Positions 1-6,672 of a DNA stretch of 28,850 bases are shown one piece after another (within the stretch, counting starts at the first letter, position 1; each line of letters opens with the position of its first letter). Origin of the DNA: a virus. The notes beneath the pieces were generated by a model. It was given only the letters and a program-made list of their open reading frames with translations, made no database searches and had not been told where the DNA came from. The stretch covers positions 1 to 28,850 of IMG/VR virus record IMGVR_UViG_3300030098_002683. The stretch is one strand, 5' to 3'. A program made the translations under genes and the position numbers.

Positions 1-1
1 T

Positions 2-64
2 TTTCTTGCAAGTGGTAATAATATTGCAGGTGGCACATTTAAGTTGTATGGACTTGTTAAATAA
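2..64 (+). CDS. C-terminal end of a virion (tail) protein, partial
   Basis: An open frame enters from the left edge and stops at 62-64, giving the last 20 residues FLASGNNIAGGTFKLYGLVK. A Gly/Asn-rich strand ending in a GTFxLYGL-type motif is common at the C-terminus of phage tail-tip or receptor-binding proteins that close with a beta-rich domain. The next gene resembles a tail-fibre assembly factor, which agrees. The rest of the gene is outside the window, so identity is inference from the tail end only. Confidence 0.55.
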   Translation, partial: FLASGNNIAGGTFKLYGLVK

Positions 65-90
65 TATAGTAAGATAAGGAAAGGTAAAAT

Positions 91-408
91 ATGGCAAAGA
101 CAAAAGAACAGTTACAAACAGAGGCAGATGCAGAGATAGAGGCTGCGAAACCTTTGTACAAACAAGTTAATAATGAGCGTATGGAGTTTGAAAAAGCAGA
201 TTACGATCAGGCAAAAATTGACCTAGGTAACTCAAAATGGGAAGATCAACAGTTTGGATATATTCAGGCAAGGCAAGAGGCCTACGGATCAATAGGCGAC
301 CAACTTGATATGTTATACCATGACATGACAGCAGGTAAAGGCGATAAGACTGGCGATTGGTATAAAGCTATCAAAAAGATTAAAGACGATAACCCAAAAC
401 CTAGCTAA
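91..408 (+). CDS. Tail-fibre-assembly / XkdW-like small protein
   Basis: 105 residues, ATG preceded by a GGAAAGG ribosome binding site. The N-terminal 60 residues are charged and helical. The C-terminal half contains RQEAYGSIGDQLDMLYHD and ends WYKAIKKIKDDNPKPS. This (Y)xSIxxQLDMLYHD...WxxxIxxIKxxxPK pattern is known from many phage proteins encoded directly after tail fibre genes and annotated as fibre assembly or XkdW/DUF4376-like. It follows a tail gene end here and overlaps the next start by one base (TAATG). The motif is seen; the chaperone role is inferred from family and position. Confidence 0.6.
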   Translation: MAKTKEQLQTEADAEIEAAKPLYKQVNNERMEFEKADYDQAKIDLGNSKWEDQQFGYIQARQEAYGSIGDQLDMLYHDMTAGKGDKTGDWYKAIKKIKDDNPKPS

Positions 409-1004
409 TGGAAATAGATATAATCCGCACACAATTTGGTAAAGACGCAACCAATGGTCTTTTATTTATTAATGGTGTTTTTGAGTGTTACACATTAGAA
501 GATCAATACCAAGACAAAAAGGTATACGGTGAAACATGTATTCCAGAAGGCTCATATGATGTCGTTTTACGCAAAGAGGGTAGTTTCCATTCACGATATA
601 CCAAAAAATATTCATTTCATAAAGGTATGTTGTGGATAAAAGATGTACCACAATTTGAGTGGATTTTATTTCATCTTGGTAATACAGATGAAAATACCGC
701 AGGTTGCATTCTTGTTGGTGATACACAACAAGACCTAGATGTTTCAAAAGACGGTTTTATTGGTTCATCTGGTAATGCATATAAAAAGTTTTACCCAAAG
801 GTTGCTGATGTATTAGAAAATGGCGAATCGGTAAGGGTAAATATATCAAAGATCAAGATAGTAGATATACCAATAAATCAAGAATTATCAAATAAAACTG
901 GTACAGAATACATTAATGCAAAAGATGTTTACGAAAAATTATCAGAGATTAATGGGCAACTCAAAATACTTACTGCTAAAATGGACGGTAAGTTAATTCA
1001 ATAA
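408..1004 (+). CDS. DUF5675 family protein, possible L,D-transpeptidase-like fold
   Basis: 198 residues. Residues 1-145 match the pattern I know as DUF5675: IRTQF near the start, CYTLED at 27-32, YGETCIPEGSYDV at 40-52, DVPQFEWILFHLGN at 79-92 and TAGCILVG at 97-104. His89 and Cys100 are spaced much like the His/Cys pair of YkuD-type transpeptidases, so a cell-wall role is possible but not shown. Residues 150-198 form a helical, coiled-coil-like tail not typical of the family. It lies directly before the holin, which suggests a lysis-module role. Translation is coupled to the preceding gene by a one-base overlap. Confidence 0.7.
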   Translation: MEIDIIRTQFGKDATNGLLFINGVFECYTLEDQYQDKKVYGETCIPEGSYDVVLRKEGSFHSRYTKKYSFHKGMLWIKDVPQFEWILFHLGNTDENTAGCILVGDTQQDLDVSKDGFIGSSGNAYKKFYPKVADVLENGESVRVNISKIKIVDIPINQELSNKTGTEYINAKDVYEKLSEINGQLKILTAKMDGKLIQ

Positions 1005-1016
1005 GATAGGTGTATT

Positions 1017-1217
1017 ATGACCAAAGATTGGTTTACCAAAGTTGGTATTCGTACTTTAAGAACATTTATTCAGGCATTTCTCGGCGTTCTTGTAGCTAGT
1101 GGCACAGGCATGGTTGAGGTTGATGTTTTAGAAAACGCATTAGTGGCAGGTTTAGTTGCTGGTGTAACTGCTATACAAAATGGTCTTGAAGATTACCAAC
1201 CTAAAAATAAAGGATAA
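1017..1217 (+). CDS. Holin, r1t-like
   Basis: 66 residues, ATG with an AGG ribosome binding site about 8 bases upstream. It has a short N-terminal amphipathic part (WFTKVGIRTLRTFIQAFLGVL), two hydrophobic helices at about 12-30 and 38-53 joined by a loop containing VEVDVLENAL, and a hydrophilic tail. This WxxDxxxRxxxTFxQAxxxxL...VDW-like layout is that of r1t-type holins, which permeabilise the membrane at the end of infection. The neighbouring DUF5675 and membrane proteins fit a lysis cassette. The fold is seen; timing of lysis is family knowledge. Confidence 0.72.
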   Translation: MTKDWFTKVGIRTLRTFIQAFLGVLVASGTGMVEVDVLENALVAGLVAGVTAIQNGLEDYQPKNKG

Positions 1218-1218
1218 A

Positions 1219-1257
1219 GTGGACTGTTGCGGCAACGGTTGTTGCGCAGGGGGATAA
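1219..1257 (+). CDS. Possible 12-residue Cys-rich leader peptide
   Basis: A GTG at 1219 opens a 12-codon frame, MDCCGNGCCAGG, ending at TAA 1255-1257. The AAAGG ribosome binding site (1209-1213) sits 5 bases before this GTG, which is the spacing used elsewhere in the phage. It lies about 13 bases before the TTG of the overlapping long gene at 1227. The peptide overlaps the start of that gene in another frame, so it may act in translational coupling, or it may be chance. Expression is unproven. Confidence 0.22.
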   Translation: MDCCGNGCCAGG

Positions 1258-3236
1258 ACCCTTACCTTAGAATATTATTAGTTTTATTTCTAACTGTTCC
1301 TATACCAGTCTATGCAAATGAGGATCAGACCACAACAACAACAACTACCACAACCACAACTACAACAATACCGGGTGAGGTTGAAGAGGTAGAAACATTT
1401 GATGGACCAGAAATAACAACCACCACAACGGTGCCAGATACTGATAATGTAGGTACAACAACAACGACAACAACATCTTCAACAACAACGACAACTGTTC
1501 CAGAAACATGGGAACAATCAACAGATATTGTTTTACCAGAAGATGAGGTAGATGTTAACGGTAATGAAACCGAGAACAATATACATATAGATAACCAACA
1601 CAGTAAAGGTAATTGGTCTTGTTGTGGCATGACTGATTATCATATGAATTTACATTATCGTAGGCATAGTGATGATTCAGAAAATTACACATTTGATCTA
1701 CCAGACGATCATGATATTTATGAAGTTGGTTTTAGAATAGGTGCATTAAATAATGACGGCACTGTAACGTACACACATACTGATGAAACAACACAGGTTA
1801 ATGTTTTAGAGGGTCAAAATAACTCAAATATACAAACAATGTTTGAAGATGTTGTGTATAACATTTATGATTCATTAGAAACATTTATTGATTCTTTTAC
1901 CATAACAATTAATGATTGGTCTTTGTTAGATGATATAAGTTTTAAATATGTAACCACAACCACAACAACCACCACAACTACTACCACATTACCACCACCA
2001 CCAAAACCACCAGACCCACCACCATTACCACCAGAGCCAGAGGTATTTGTGGTTATTTTAGATAACGGTGAAGAGGCAGAATATGAACAACATGAGATTG
2101 ACGACGGTACGGTTGAAAGAGATAACCAAAGACAAAAGAATTTTGAGATTTACGGGGTAGAATTAACTGACGAACAAATTGAAAGAGGCGACTTAGAGCA
2201 ATATGATATTGAGATCATTGATGAGCAAGATATGGTTGAAAACCGAGAAGAGTTTTCTGATGATGTTGATATATCTGATGTTGATGAAGATAGAGAAGAA
2301 GATGAATCAGAATATAAAACTGAAGAAGAAAGAAATATTAAAAAAGAAATTCAAGAATTTAACAAAACAGTACTTGAGGTTGAAGAATACCTAGAAGATT
2401 TACAAGAAATAGAAATACAAATAATTGATATAGAAGAAATAAAAGATATAGAAATAATAATTATTGAAGAAGAGGAGTTTTTAGATGAAGAAAGTATTAC
2501 AGATAATACAACTGAAAATAGATCAATGGAAATGGAAGATGTATCTGAAGATAGACAAGATGAATTGGGAAGAGATACGACAGGATCTATTGAATTTTCT
2601 GAAGAAGAATTAGAAAAAGAAATTGAAGAATTAGAAGAGGTAGTAGAAATTGAAGAAATATTTACTGAAGAAATTTTAGAAGATGAAGAGGCAAAAGAAG
2701 AGGCAATCGAGCAATATGTTGAAGAGCTTGAAACAGAAGAAGTTATTGAGGTATTGGAAGAAGTTAATGACATTGGACTTGATAATATTGCAGAAGTTAG
2801 CCAAGATGTTATTGAAGTGGTAGCACAGGTGGTTGAAGAGGTAATAACCATTGCACAAGAAGAAGATTTAACTAAAGAACAAGTAGAGGTCGTTGCAGAA
2901 GTTTTAGGGTTTGAAGAAACTGAAGATGTTGAAATTATTGCAGAGGCAGTAAAGACCGATCAAAATGTTGCACAGGCTGTTGATGAATATATCGAAAGAG
3001 CAGTAGAAAATAAAGATGTAGAAAACTACACATTGGCAGATGCAACAACAGAAATAGCATTTGAAACTTTTGTGGCAGACCCTATCAGTGTTATTATTGA
3101 TGTAGATTTAGAGAATATAACTTTAAATAATATAACAAGCGATATGACACAAGACCAAAAAGAAAAAGCGCAAGAAGTCATAGTACCTACATTATTGGTA
3201 AAAATTGCGTCATTGGCTTTTAGGAGGTTTAATTGA
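1227..3236 (+). CDS. Secreted poly-Thr, Pro-rich and acidic coiled-coil protein
   Basis: 669 residues if it starts at TTG 1227; no ATG or GTG lies in frame nearby. Residues 1-30 are a good signal peptide: basic start, hydrophobic core, PVYA before the cleavage point. Then come Thr linkers (13 Thr at 35-47 and further runs to about 92), a roughly 130-residue globular region (100-240) with a CCG motif, another Thr run and a Pro-rich stretch (about 241-271). A long Glu/Asp/Ile-rich helical region follows (about 290-600), and the C-terminus has a hydrophobic helix ending FRRFN. Thr codons are mixed (ACA/ACC/ACT), so the runs are not a pure DNA repeat. It sits in the lysis cassette. I do not recognise a family; cell-surface or cell-wall function is inference from the export signal and linker style. 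Confidence 0.75.
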   Translation: MRQRLLRRGINPYLRILLVLFLTVPIPVYANEDQTTTTTTTTTTTTTIPGEVEEVETFDGPEITTTTTVPDTDNVGTTTTTTTSSTTTTTVPETWEQSTDIVLPEDEVDVNGNETENNIHIDNQHSKGNWSCCGMTDYHMNLHYRRHSDDSENYTFDLPDDHDIYEVGFRIGALNNDGTVTYTHTDETTQVNVLEGQNNSNIQTMFEDVVYNIYDSLETFIDSFTITINDWSLLDDISFKYVTTTTTTTTTTTTLPPPPKPPDPPPLPPEPEVFVVILDNGEEAEYEQHEIDDGTVERDNQRQKNFEIYGVELTDEQIERGDLEQYDIEIIDEQDMVENREEFSDDVDISDVDEDREEDESEYKTEEERNIKKEIQEFNKTVLEVEEYLEDLQEIEIQIIDIEEIKDIEIIIIEEEEFLDEESITDNTTENRSMEMEDVSEDRQDELGRDTTGSIEFSEEELEKEIEELEEVVEIEEIFTEEILEDEEAKEEAIEQYVEELETEEVIEVLEEVNDIGLDNIAEVSQDVIEVVAQVVEEVITIAQEEDLTKEQVEVVAEVLGFEETEDVEIIAEAVKTDQNVAQAVDEYIERAVENKDVENYTLADATTEIAFETFVADPISVIIDVDLENITLNNITSDMTQDQKEKAQEVIVPTLLVKIASLAFRRFN

Positions 3237-3415
3237 TAGATAAATTGTGGAAATGGTTTGTTGAAGCAATCAAAGAAACATTAAATTTAAGTTGGACATT
3301 GGTTGGTCTGATTATTGCAACATTAACATTAACTGGGCAGGCACAACAGGTAACTGCCATTGCAACTGTTATTACATTGGCAATTTGGCTTTTAACAATA
3401 GGATTTAGAAAATAA
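3233..3415 (+). CDS. Small two-helix membrane protein, second holin candidate
   Basis: 60 residues from TTG 3233, with a strong AGGAGG ribosome binding site at 3223-3228. It overlaps the preceding stop by four bases. An amphipathic N-terminus (MIDKLWKWFVEAIKETL) is followed by two hydrophobic segments at about 20-35 and 40-57 and a short basic end (GFRK). The size, topology and position right after the secreted protein and near an r1t-like holin suggest a holin or antiholin partner. No specific family is recognised. Confidence 0.6.
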   Translation: MIDKLWKWFVEAIKETLNLSWTLVGLIIATLTLTGQAQQVTAIATVITLAIWLLTIGFRK

Positions 3416-3501
3416 TGTGTATGGTTACAGAAAAAGAGGACGGCTCTTTTATTCAAATATGTAACTGTGAATATGGAAGTCAGTATTGTCATGGCCGATA
3501 A
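3415..3501 (+). CDS. 28-residue Cys-rich small protein
   Basis: An ATG at 3415 overlaps the stop of the membrane protein (TAATG) and opens a 28-codon frame ending at 3499-3501. The sequence has Cys2, Cys16, Cys18, Cys25 and His26 (ICNCEYGSQYCHGR), a plausible single metal-binding cluster. Its stop overlaps the next ATG (3491) by 11 bases, so the three genes would be translated in a coupled chain. Function unknown. It is supported only by the tight packing and the Cys pattern. Confidence 0.4.
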   Translation: MCMVTEKEDGSFIQICNCEYGSQYCHGR

Positions 3502-3673
3502 CGGTTACACACAAAAAGAAATGCTTGGTTTGGTTATGGAAGATATCGATAAAATATATTCGAAATTAGAAGAAATACAAAATGATCTTGCCACCAGACC
3601 AACAAGACAAGAGATTTACGGTTGGATAATTGCAGGAATATCTATCGCAACATTGATAACTGTTTTAATGTAA
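3491..3673 (+). CDS. Tail-anchored coiled-coil membrane protein (XhlA-like)
   Basis: 60 residues from ATG 3491 (MADNGYTQKEM); a longer in-frame start at TTG 3467 is possible but has no better ribosome binding site. Residues 10-37 form a short coiled coil (DIDKIYSKLEEIQNDLATRP), and residues 42-60 are a single C-terminal transmembrane helix (YGWIIAGISIATLITVLM). This layout is that of XhlA/hemolysin-like phage proteins, which act with holins at the membrane. It is the last gene of the left cassette. Family assignment is by architecture, not by a diagnostic motif. Confidence 0.55.
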   Translation: MADNGYTQKEMLGLVMEDIDKIYSKLEEIQNDLATRPTRQEIYGWIIAGISIATLITVLM

Positions 3674-3732
3674 AAAGCTAGGTTTTGTGAATGAGAAGCC
3701 CTCGTTAAAGGTTTTCAAACCTAGCTAATTAC
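3667..3732 (+). repeat. Stem-loop repeat unit 1 in the non-coding stretch 3674-3918
   Basis: Arms AGCTAGGTTT (3676-3685) and AAACCTAGCT (3717-3726) pair over 10 bases. The loop holds a second small hairpin (3690-3695 with 3701-3706, one G-U pair). The 18-base sequence starting AATGTAAAAAGC at 3667 and the 15-base end AACCTAGCTAATTAC recur exactly in unit 2, 115 and 110 bases downstream. No T-run follows, so it is not a standard intrinsic terminator. The unit overlaps the last bases of the preceding gene. Confidence 0.7.
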
Positions 3733-3781
3733 ATCATAATTGATTTAATATATTTTAATTATATACACATGGTAAGACAAA

Positions 3782-3842
3782 AATGTAAAAAGCTAGGTTA
3801 GATTGTAAAAAATTATAAAAATCTACTAACCTAGCTAATTAC
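3782..3842 (+). repeat. Stem-loop repeat unit 2 in the non-coding stretch 3674-3918
   Basis: Arms AGCTAGGTTAG (3791-3801) and CTAACCTAGCT (3826-3836) pair over 11 bases. The outer sequence matches unit 1, but the loop is unrelated and AT-rich. An alternative inner pairing AGATT/AATCT (3800-3804 with 3820-3824) is possible. Conserved arms with different loops suggest the outer stem is what matters. The remainder of 3674-3918 is very AT-rich, with no other feature I can support. Confidence 0.7.
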
Positions 3843-3918
3843 TTTATCTTTTATATTTAACGATAATTTTATATTAAACAGGCACTATGACAAAATTTTA
3901 GTGTAACCTTAGATTAAT

Positions 3919-4155
3919 ATGCCAGATGCATTTGAAAAATTTATAAACGACAATCCAGAGATTTTGGAAAGAACAAGAAAACAATATTGGGAAAAAACGG
4001 CAGAGAGAAAAAAACAATTTGAAATTGCAATAGAAAAATGTAATGAGGGTTACCCAAGAAAAGCAGTTGTTAAATGGCTTAAAATCGAATGTCATTGGGA
4101 TTTGGCAGAAAAAACAATAAGTGATTATCTAGGTGGTTTTATAGATGTCGAATAG
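3919..4155 (+). CDS. Small basic protein, possible DNA-binding
   Basis: 78 residues from ATG 3919. No ribosome binding site precedes it. The upstream bases (3907-3917) are an inverted near-copy of the AATCTAAGATT operator-like motif. The protein is Lys/Arg/Glu-rich and helical (residues 12-50), and its C-terminal half (YPRKAVVKWLKIECHWDLAEKTISDYLGGF) could form a helix-turn-helix. It overlaps the metallophosphoesterase by 11 bases, so the two are probably made together. I do not recognise the family; DNA binding is inference. Confidence 0.6.
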   Translation: MPDAFEKFINDNPEILERTRKQYWEKTAERKKQFEIAIEKCNEGYPRKAVVKWLKIECHWDLAEKTISDYLGGFIDVE

Positions 4156-5209
4156 ATCATTTGAAGAATTTAGTGCAGAAGATTATTCACAGATAATAAA
4201 TGAAAATAACGATTTAAAAGCCACAAATAGGCGTATTTTAAAATCATTGGAAAAGGCTAAGCAAAAGAAAATTGATCTCGTACAGGCCGTTTATACGGCT
4301 GTTAAGGACAATTTAGGCCTATTAGAGATACCAAAGCCAACAAAACCACCTGTTGATAGAAGAAAAGGCAAAGAAGAGGTTGCAATTGCATTATTTTCTG
4401 ATATTCAATTGGCCAAAACTACACCAGATTACAATTCAGATATTGCCGAAGAAAGGGTTTTATATTATGCAGACAAGATTATTGAGATTGCAAGAATACA
4501 AAGAAAAAGCCACCCAGTAAAAAAGATATGTGTATTTGCCTTAGGTGATATTGTTGAGGGTGAATTAATATTTCCAGGGCAAGAACACATGATAGATGCC
4601 TCTTTATATAAGCAAGTTACAGTTGATGGACCAAGAATCATGATTGGTTTTTTAAATAAATTATTAGAAGAATTTGAAGAGGTTGATTGTCATTTTGTTA
4701 TTGGTAACCATGGTGCATTAGGTGGTAAATCAAGAAGAAACTATAACCCAGAAACCAATGCAGATCGAATGTTATACAAGATTGTAGAAATGGCCTATGA
4801 GGATAATGACAGAATAAATTTTAATATACCAGACGGCGATAGAGAAAGAAATTGGTATACAGTTGCAGATTTGGGTGAAAAATGTAAATTCTTTTTATTT
4901 CATGGCGATCAGGTCAGAGGTTTTGGTGGTTTTCCATGGTATGGTTTTGGTAAAAAATTACTTGGTTGGAAAGCATTGGCTGCAAATGGTCTTATGGAAG
5001 ATTTTAATTATGCATGTGCAGGTCATTATCATACACCAACAACAATGTACGTGAACGATATACGATTATGGGTTAATGGATCAACAGAATCTTATAATAC
5101 ATTTGCACAAGAACAGTTGGCTTCTATGGGTAGACCATGTCAATATTTATTATTTGCTAAAAATGGTCTTGGTGTAACAAGTGAATATTTGATTAATTTA
5201 GAGTTGTAA
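4145..5209 (+). CDS. Calcineurin-like metallophosphoesterase
   Basis: 354 residues from ATG 4145. Residues 10-60 are a helical coiled coil. The catalytic domain shows the family motifs in order: SDIQ (85-88), LGDIVEG (133-139), IGNH (186-189), HGD (253-255) and GHYH (293-296). These bind a two-metal centre that hydrolyses phosphoesters. The first motif is D-x-Q rather than the usual D-x-H, which would change one metal ligand. Substrate is unknown; phage relatives are often suspected of nucleic-acid processing. It is coupled to the small basic protein upstream. Enzyme class is confident, biological role is not. Confidence 0.85.
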   Translation: MSNRSFEEFSAEDYSQIINENNDLKATNRRILKSLEKAKQKKIDLVQAVYTAVKDNLGLLEIPKPTKPPVDRRKGKEEVAIALFSDIQLAKTTPDYNSDIAEERVLYYADKIIEIARIQRKSHPVKKICVFALGDIVEGELIFPGQEHMIDASLYKQVTVDGPRIMIGFLNKLLEEFEEVDCHFVIGNHGALGGKSRRNYNPETNADRMLYKIVEMAYEDNDRINFNIPDGDRERNWYTVADLGEKCKFFLFHGDQVRGFGGFPWYGFGKKLLGWKALAANGLMEDFNYACAGHYHTPTTMYVNDIRLWVNGSTESYNTFAQEQLASMGRPCQYLLFAKNGLGVTSEYLINLEL

Positions 5210-5237
5210 TTGTCTTAATATAAGATTAAAATGTAAA
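5210..5237 (+). promoter_or_regulatory. Promoter with operator-like palindrome variant
   Basis: TTGTCT (5210-5215) and TGTAAA (5232-5237) are separated by 16 bases. The spacer contains AATATAAGATT (5217-5227), one base away from the AATCTAAGATT palindrome found at three other promoters. The arrangement TTGTCTTAAT...TTAAAAT is repeated before the gene at 8376. It directly follows the stop at 5209 and precedes a 46-residue gene. Boxes are read by eye. Confidence 0.5.
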
Positions 5238-5247
5238 TAGGTATTTT

Positions 5248-5388
5248 ATGGCCAAAGAATTAATTGGAATAGAAAACGACGGTTTAAAATCTAAAGTCAT
5301 TTATACAGAAAATGGTACTTGGTATAGCGAGGATTTAAAAGTAGGTATAACAATGATAAAAGATTTAATGCCAGAACAAGCTAGTTAG
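5248..5388 (+). CDS. 46-residue hypothetical protein
   Basis: ATG 5248 with AGG about 7 bases upstream. The product begins MAKELIGIENDGLKSK and ends LMPEQAS. It is soluble, mildly charged and has no recognisable motif; residues 17-36 could form a small beta-hairpin. It is the first gene after the promoter at 5210 and precedes the lysozyme by eight bases, so it is probably in the same transcript. Function unknown. Confidence 0.55.
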   Translation: MAKELIGIENDGLKSKVIYTENGTWYSEDLKVGITMIKDLMPEQAS

Positions 5389-5396
5389 TAGGTTAT

Positions 5397-5801
5397 TTGT
5401 TAGCTGAAGTTCTTATTGCTTGTAGTTTTGTATCGCCTATAACCCCTCAGCAGATTACTGATTTTAGAGATTGTCAATCAAGAAACCAGATCATAATTGC
5501 TATGGAAGAATATATACCTTTATTCAGCCAATATTTTCAAGAAGAAGATTTAGAAACTGCACTTCGCATATCTTGGTGTGAATCAAGAGGCAAACCAACG
5601 GCAGTTGGTATAAATAAAGACGGGTCAAAAGATGTTGGCCTTTGGCAGTTTAATGATAATACTTGGGATTGGTTGAAACCTAAATTAAAAATTACATCAG
5701 ATAGAACAGATGTAGAAGTTTCAACGGCAGTTGCCTCATGGCTTTTCTACAATGACGGCTCACATCATTGGAAACCAAGCAAATTTTGTTGGAAATACTA
5801 A
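5397..5801 (+). CDS. Lysozyme / SLT-type transglycosylase (endolysin or virion lysin)
   Basis: 134 residues from TTG 5397, with TAGG five bases upstream. Residues 53-65 (ETALRISWCESRG) carry the expected catalytic glutamate Glu62, and GLWQFNDNTW (81-90) is the second signature of the lysozyme/SLT/Rpf superfamily, which cleaves peptidoglycan glycan strands. Cys61 and Cys131 could form a disulfide. A short hydrophobic N-terminus (LAEVLIACSF) may be an export segment but lacks a basic start. It lies outside the holin cassette. It could be the main endolysin, since no other classic one is visible here. Confidence 0.78.
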   Translation: MLAEVLIACSFVSPITPQQITDFRDCQSRNQIIIAMEEYIPLFSQYFQEEDLETALRISWCESRGKPTAVGINKDGSKDVGLWQFNDNTWDWLKPKLKITSDRTDVEVSTAVASWLFYNDGSHHWKPSKFCWKY

Positions 5802-5810
5802 ACCTATTTT

Positions 5811-5850
5811 AATCTAAGATTTGACAAGCATATAGTACCTGTTATTGTAC
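5811..5850 (+). promoter_or_regulatory. Promoter with AATCTAAGATT palindrome, likely leaderless
   Basis: The perfect palindrome AATCTAAGATT (5811-5821) touches a consensus TTGACA (5821-5826). A -10 candidate TATTGT (5843-5848) lies 16 bases further. Transcription would begin at about 5855, which is the GTG start codon of the next gene. The block shares about 23 bases with the promoter at 10149. A repressor or activator at the palindrome would contact or block the -35 box. Confidence 0.65.
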
Positions 5851-5854
5851 TTAT

Positions 5855-6250
5855 GTGAACAACAAAAAAACACTTAAAATAAATCAAATAGAAATTAAAG
5901 GCTCTGCATTTACAGTTGTTGATGAAACTGACCTAGAACATTACCAAATAAATTTTGCAGAACATGACATGGGTGATGTCCAAGATAAAGACATAGATAA
6001 CATATTTAATTCTTTAGATTCTTATACCAAAAGAGTTGGTAGAGGTTATGTAACCACATACACAATAAACACCTTACAAGAATGGCTTTATATTTATACA
6101 AAACTCGATCACAACTTTGGTTTTGCCGAATGGCAGGTTCTGGGCAGAGATGAATGGACAGATGTAAACTGCGACAGAAGATTGTACGAATACATAAAAA
6201 CCAAAATGCAAGAATTAGAAAACATCAAAGGTGTCATAATAAAAGAATAG
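5855..6250 (+). CDS. Hypothetical protein, leaderless-type start
   Basis: 131 residues from GTG 5855. There is no ribosome binding site; the start coincides with the predicted transcription start of the upstream promoter. The protein has a beta-rich first half (LKINQIEIKGSAFTVV) and a helical second half ending in KTKMQELENIKGVIIKE. No known motif is visible. As the first gene under an operator-bearing promoter it is a good candidate for an early-expressed protein. Function unknown. Confidence 0.65.
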   Translation: MNNKKTLKINQIEIKGSAFTVVDETDLEHYQINFAEHDMGDVQDKDIDNIFNSLDSYTKRVGRGYVTTYTINTLQEWLYIYTKLDHNFGFAEWQVLGRDEWTDVNCDRRLYEYIKTKMQELENIKGVIIKE

Positions 6251-6264
6251 AGAAAGGGGTTATT

Positions 6265-6411
6265 ATGAAAGACGAAATAAAAAAAGATATTATTACAATT
6301 ATATCTTGTTACTTTGAACAAGATGCTCGTTGGTCAAGAATAAGGGCAACGCTAGAAGATATGGAAGAAAAATTTAATATCGAATACAAACCAGAATATA
6401 AACAGGGATAA
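6265..6411 (+). CDS. 48-residue hypothetical protein
   Basis: ATG 6265 is chosen because a strong AAAGGGG (6254-6260) lies just upstream; the frame is open further back but those starts overlap the previous gene. The product (MKDEIKKDIITIISCYFEQD... to PEYKQG) is helical and acidic-basic mixed, without a recognised motif. It lies in a run of small genes with three-base spacing to the next. Confidence 0.6.
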   Translation: MKDEIKKDIITIISCYFEQDARWSRIRATLEDMEEKFNIEYKPEYKQG

Positions 6412-6414
6412 AAA

Positions 6415-6672
6415 ATGCAAAAAGTAATTCGTGTATATCGAAGTAATATATTTAAAAATCCATTTGATAATAAAACATTGATTGGTAATTACTTTGAAAG
6501 ATTGTACAAAGGTGAATTTATTTGTGCCAGAGATCATGTTGATTTAAGAAAAATGGTACACATGATGAAAAAACAAGGTTACCCAATAGAAAAATTGCAA
6601 TGTGATTGTGATTACAAATACATACACAGTCAGTATTATTGGGAATTTGCAATACAAGTAAACCCTCAATAA
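6415..6672 (+). CDS. 85-residue hypothetical protein
   Basis: ATG 6415 with AGGGATAAAA upstream. It begins MQKVIRVYRSNIF and contains CxC (residues 63-65, QCDCDYKYIH) and several aromatic residues. Small, probably alpha/beta. No family recognised. A hairpin (6671-6692) overlaps its stop codon, so the transcript may end or be stabilised here. Confidence 0.6.
   Translation: MQKVIRVYRSNIFKNPFDNKTLIGNYFERLYKGEFICARDHVDLRKMVHMMKKQGYPIEKLQCDCDYKYIHSQYYWEFAIQVNPQ

Noticed and set aside
1246-1257. -1 frameshift joining the GTG 1219 peptide to the long frame at the AGGGGGA run
   Set aside because: The heptamer does not allow clean P-site re-pairing (five G only), and the long frame has its own TTG plus a signal peptide start. 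Kept only as a minor possibility within another finding.
1325-1630. Minus-strand frame rich in Val opposite the poly-Thr region
   Set aside because: It is the mechanical complement of ACA/ACC/ACT repeats, has no ribosome binding site and opposes an operon that is entirely on the + strand.
2351-2851. Minus-strand Ser-rich frame opposite the acidic region
   Set aside because: It results from GAA/GAT codons read in reverse; no start signal or independent composition.
3667-3842. CRISPR-like or integron attC-like array
   Set aside because: Only two units, no spacers of defined size, no cas or integrase genes, and the arms do not match the attC core pattern.
5397-5430. Lipobox-like LIAC at the start of the lysozyme
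   Set aside because: Only eight residues precede the Cys and none is basic, so it is too short for a lipoprotein signal peptide.
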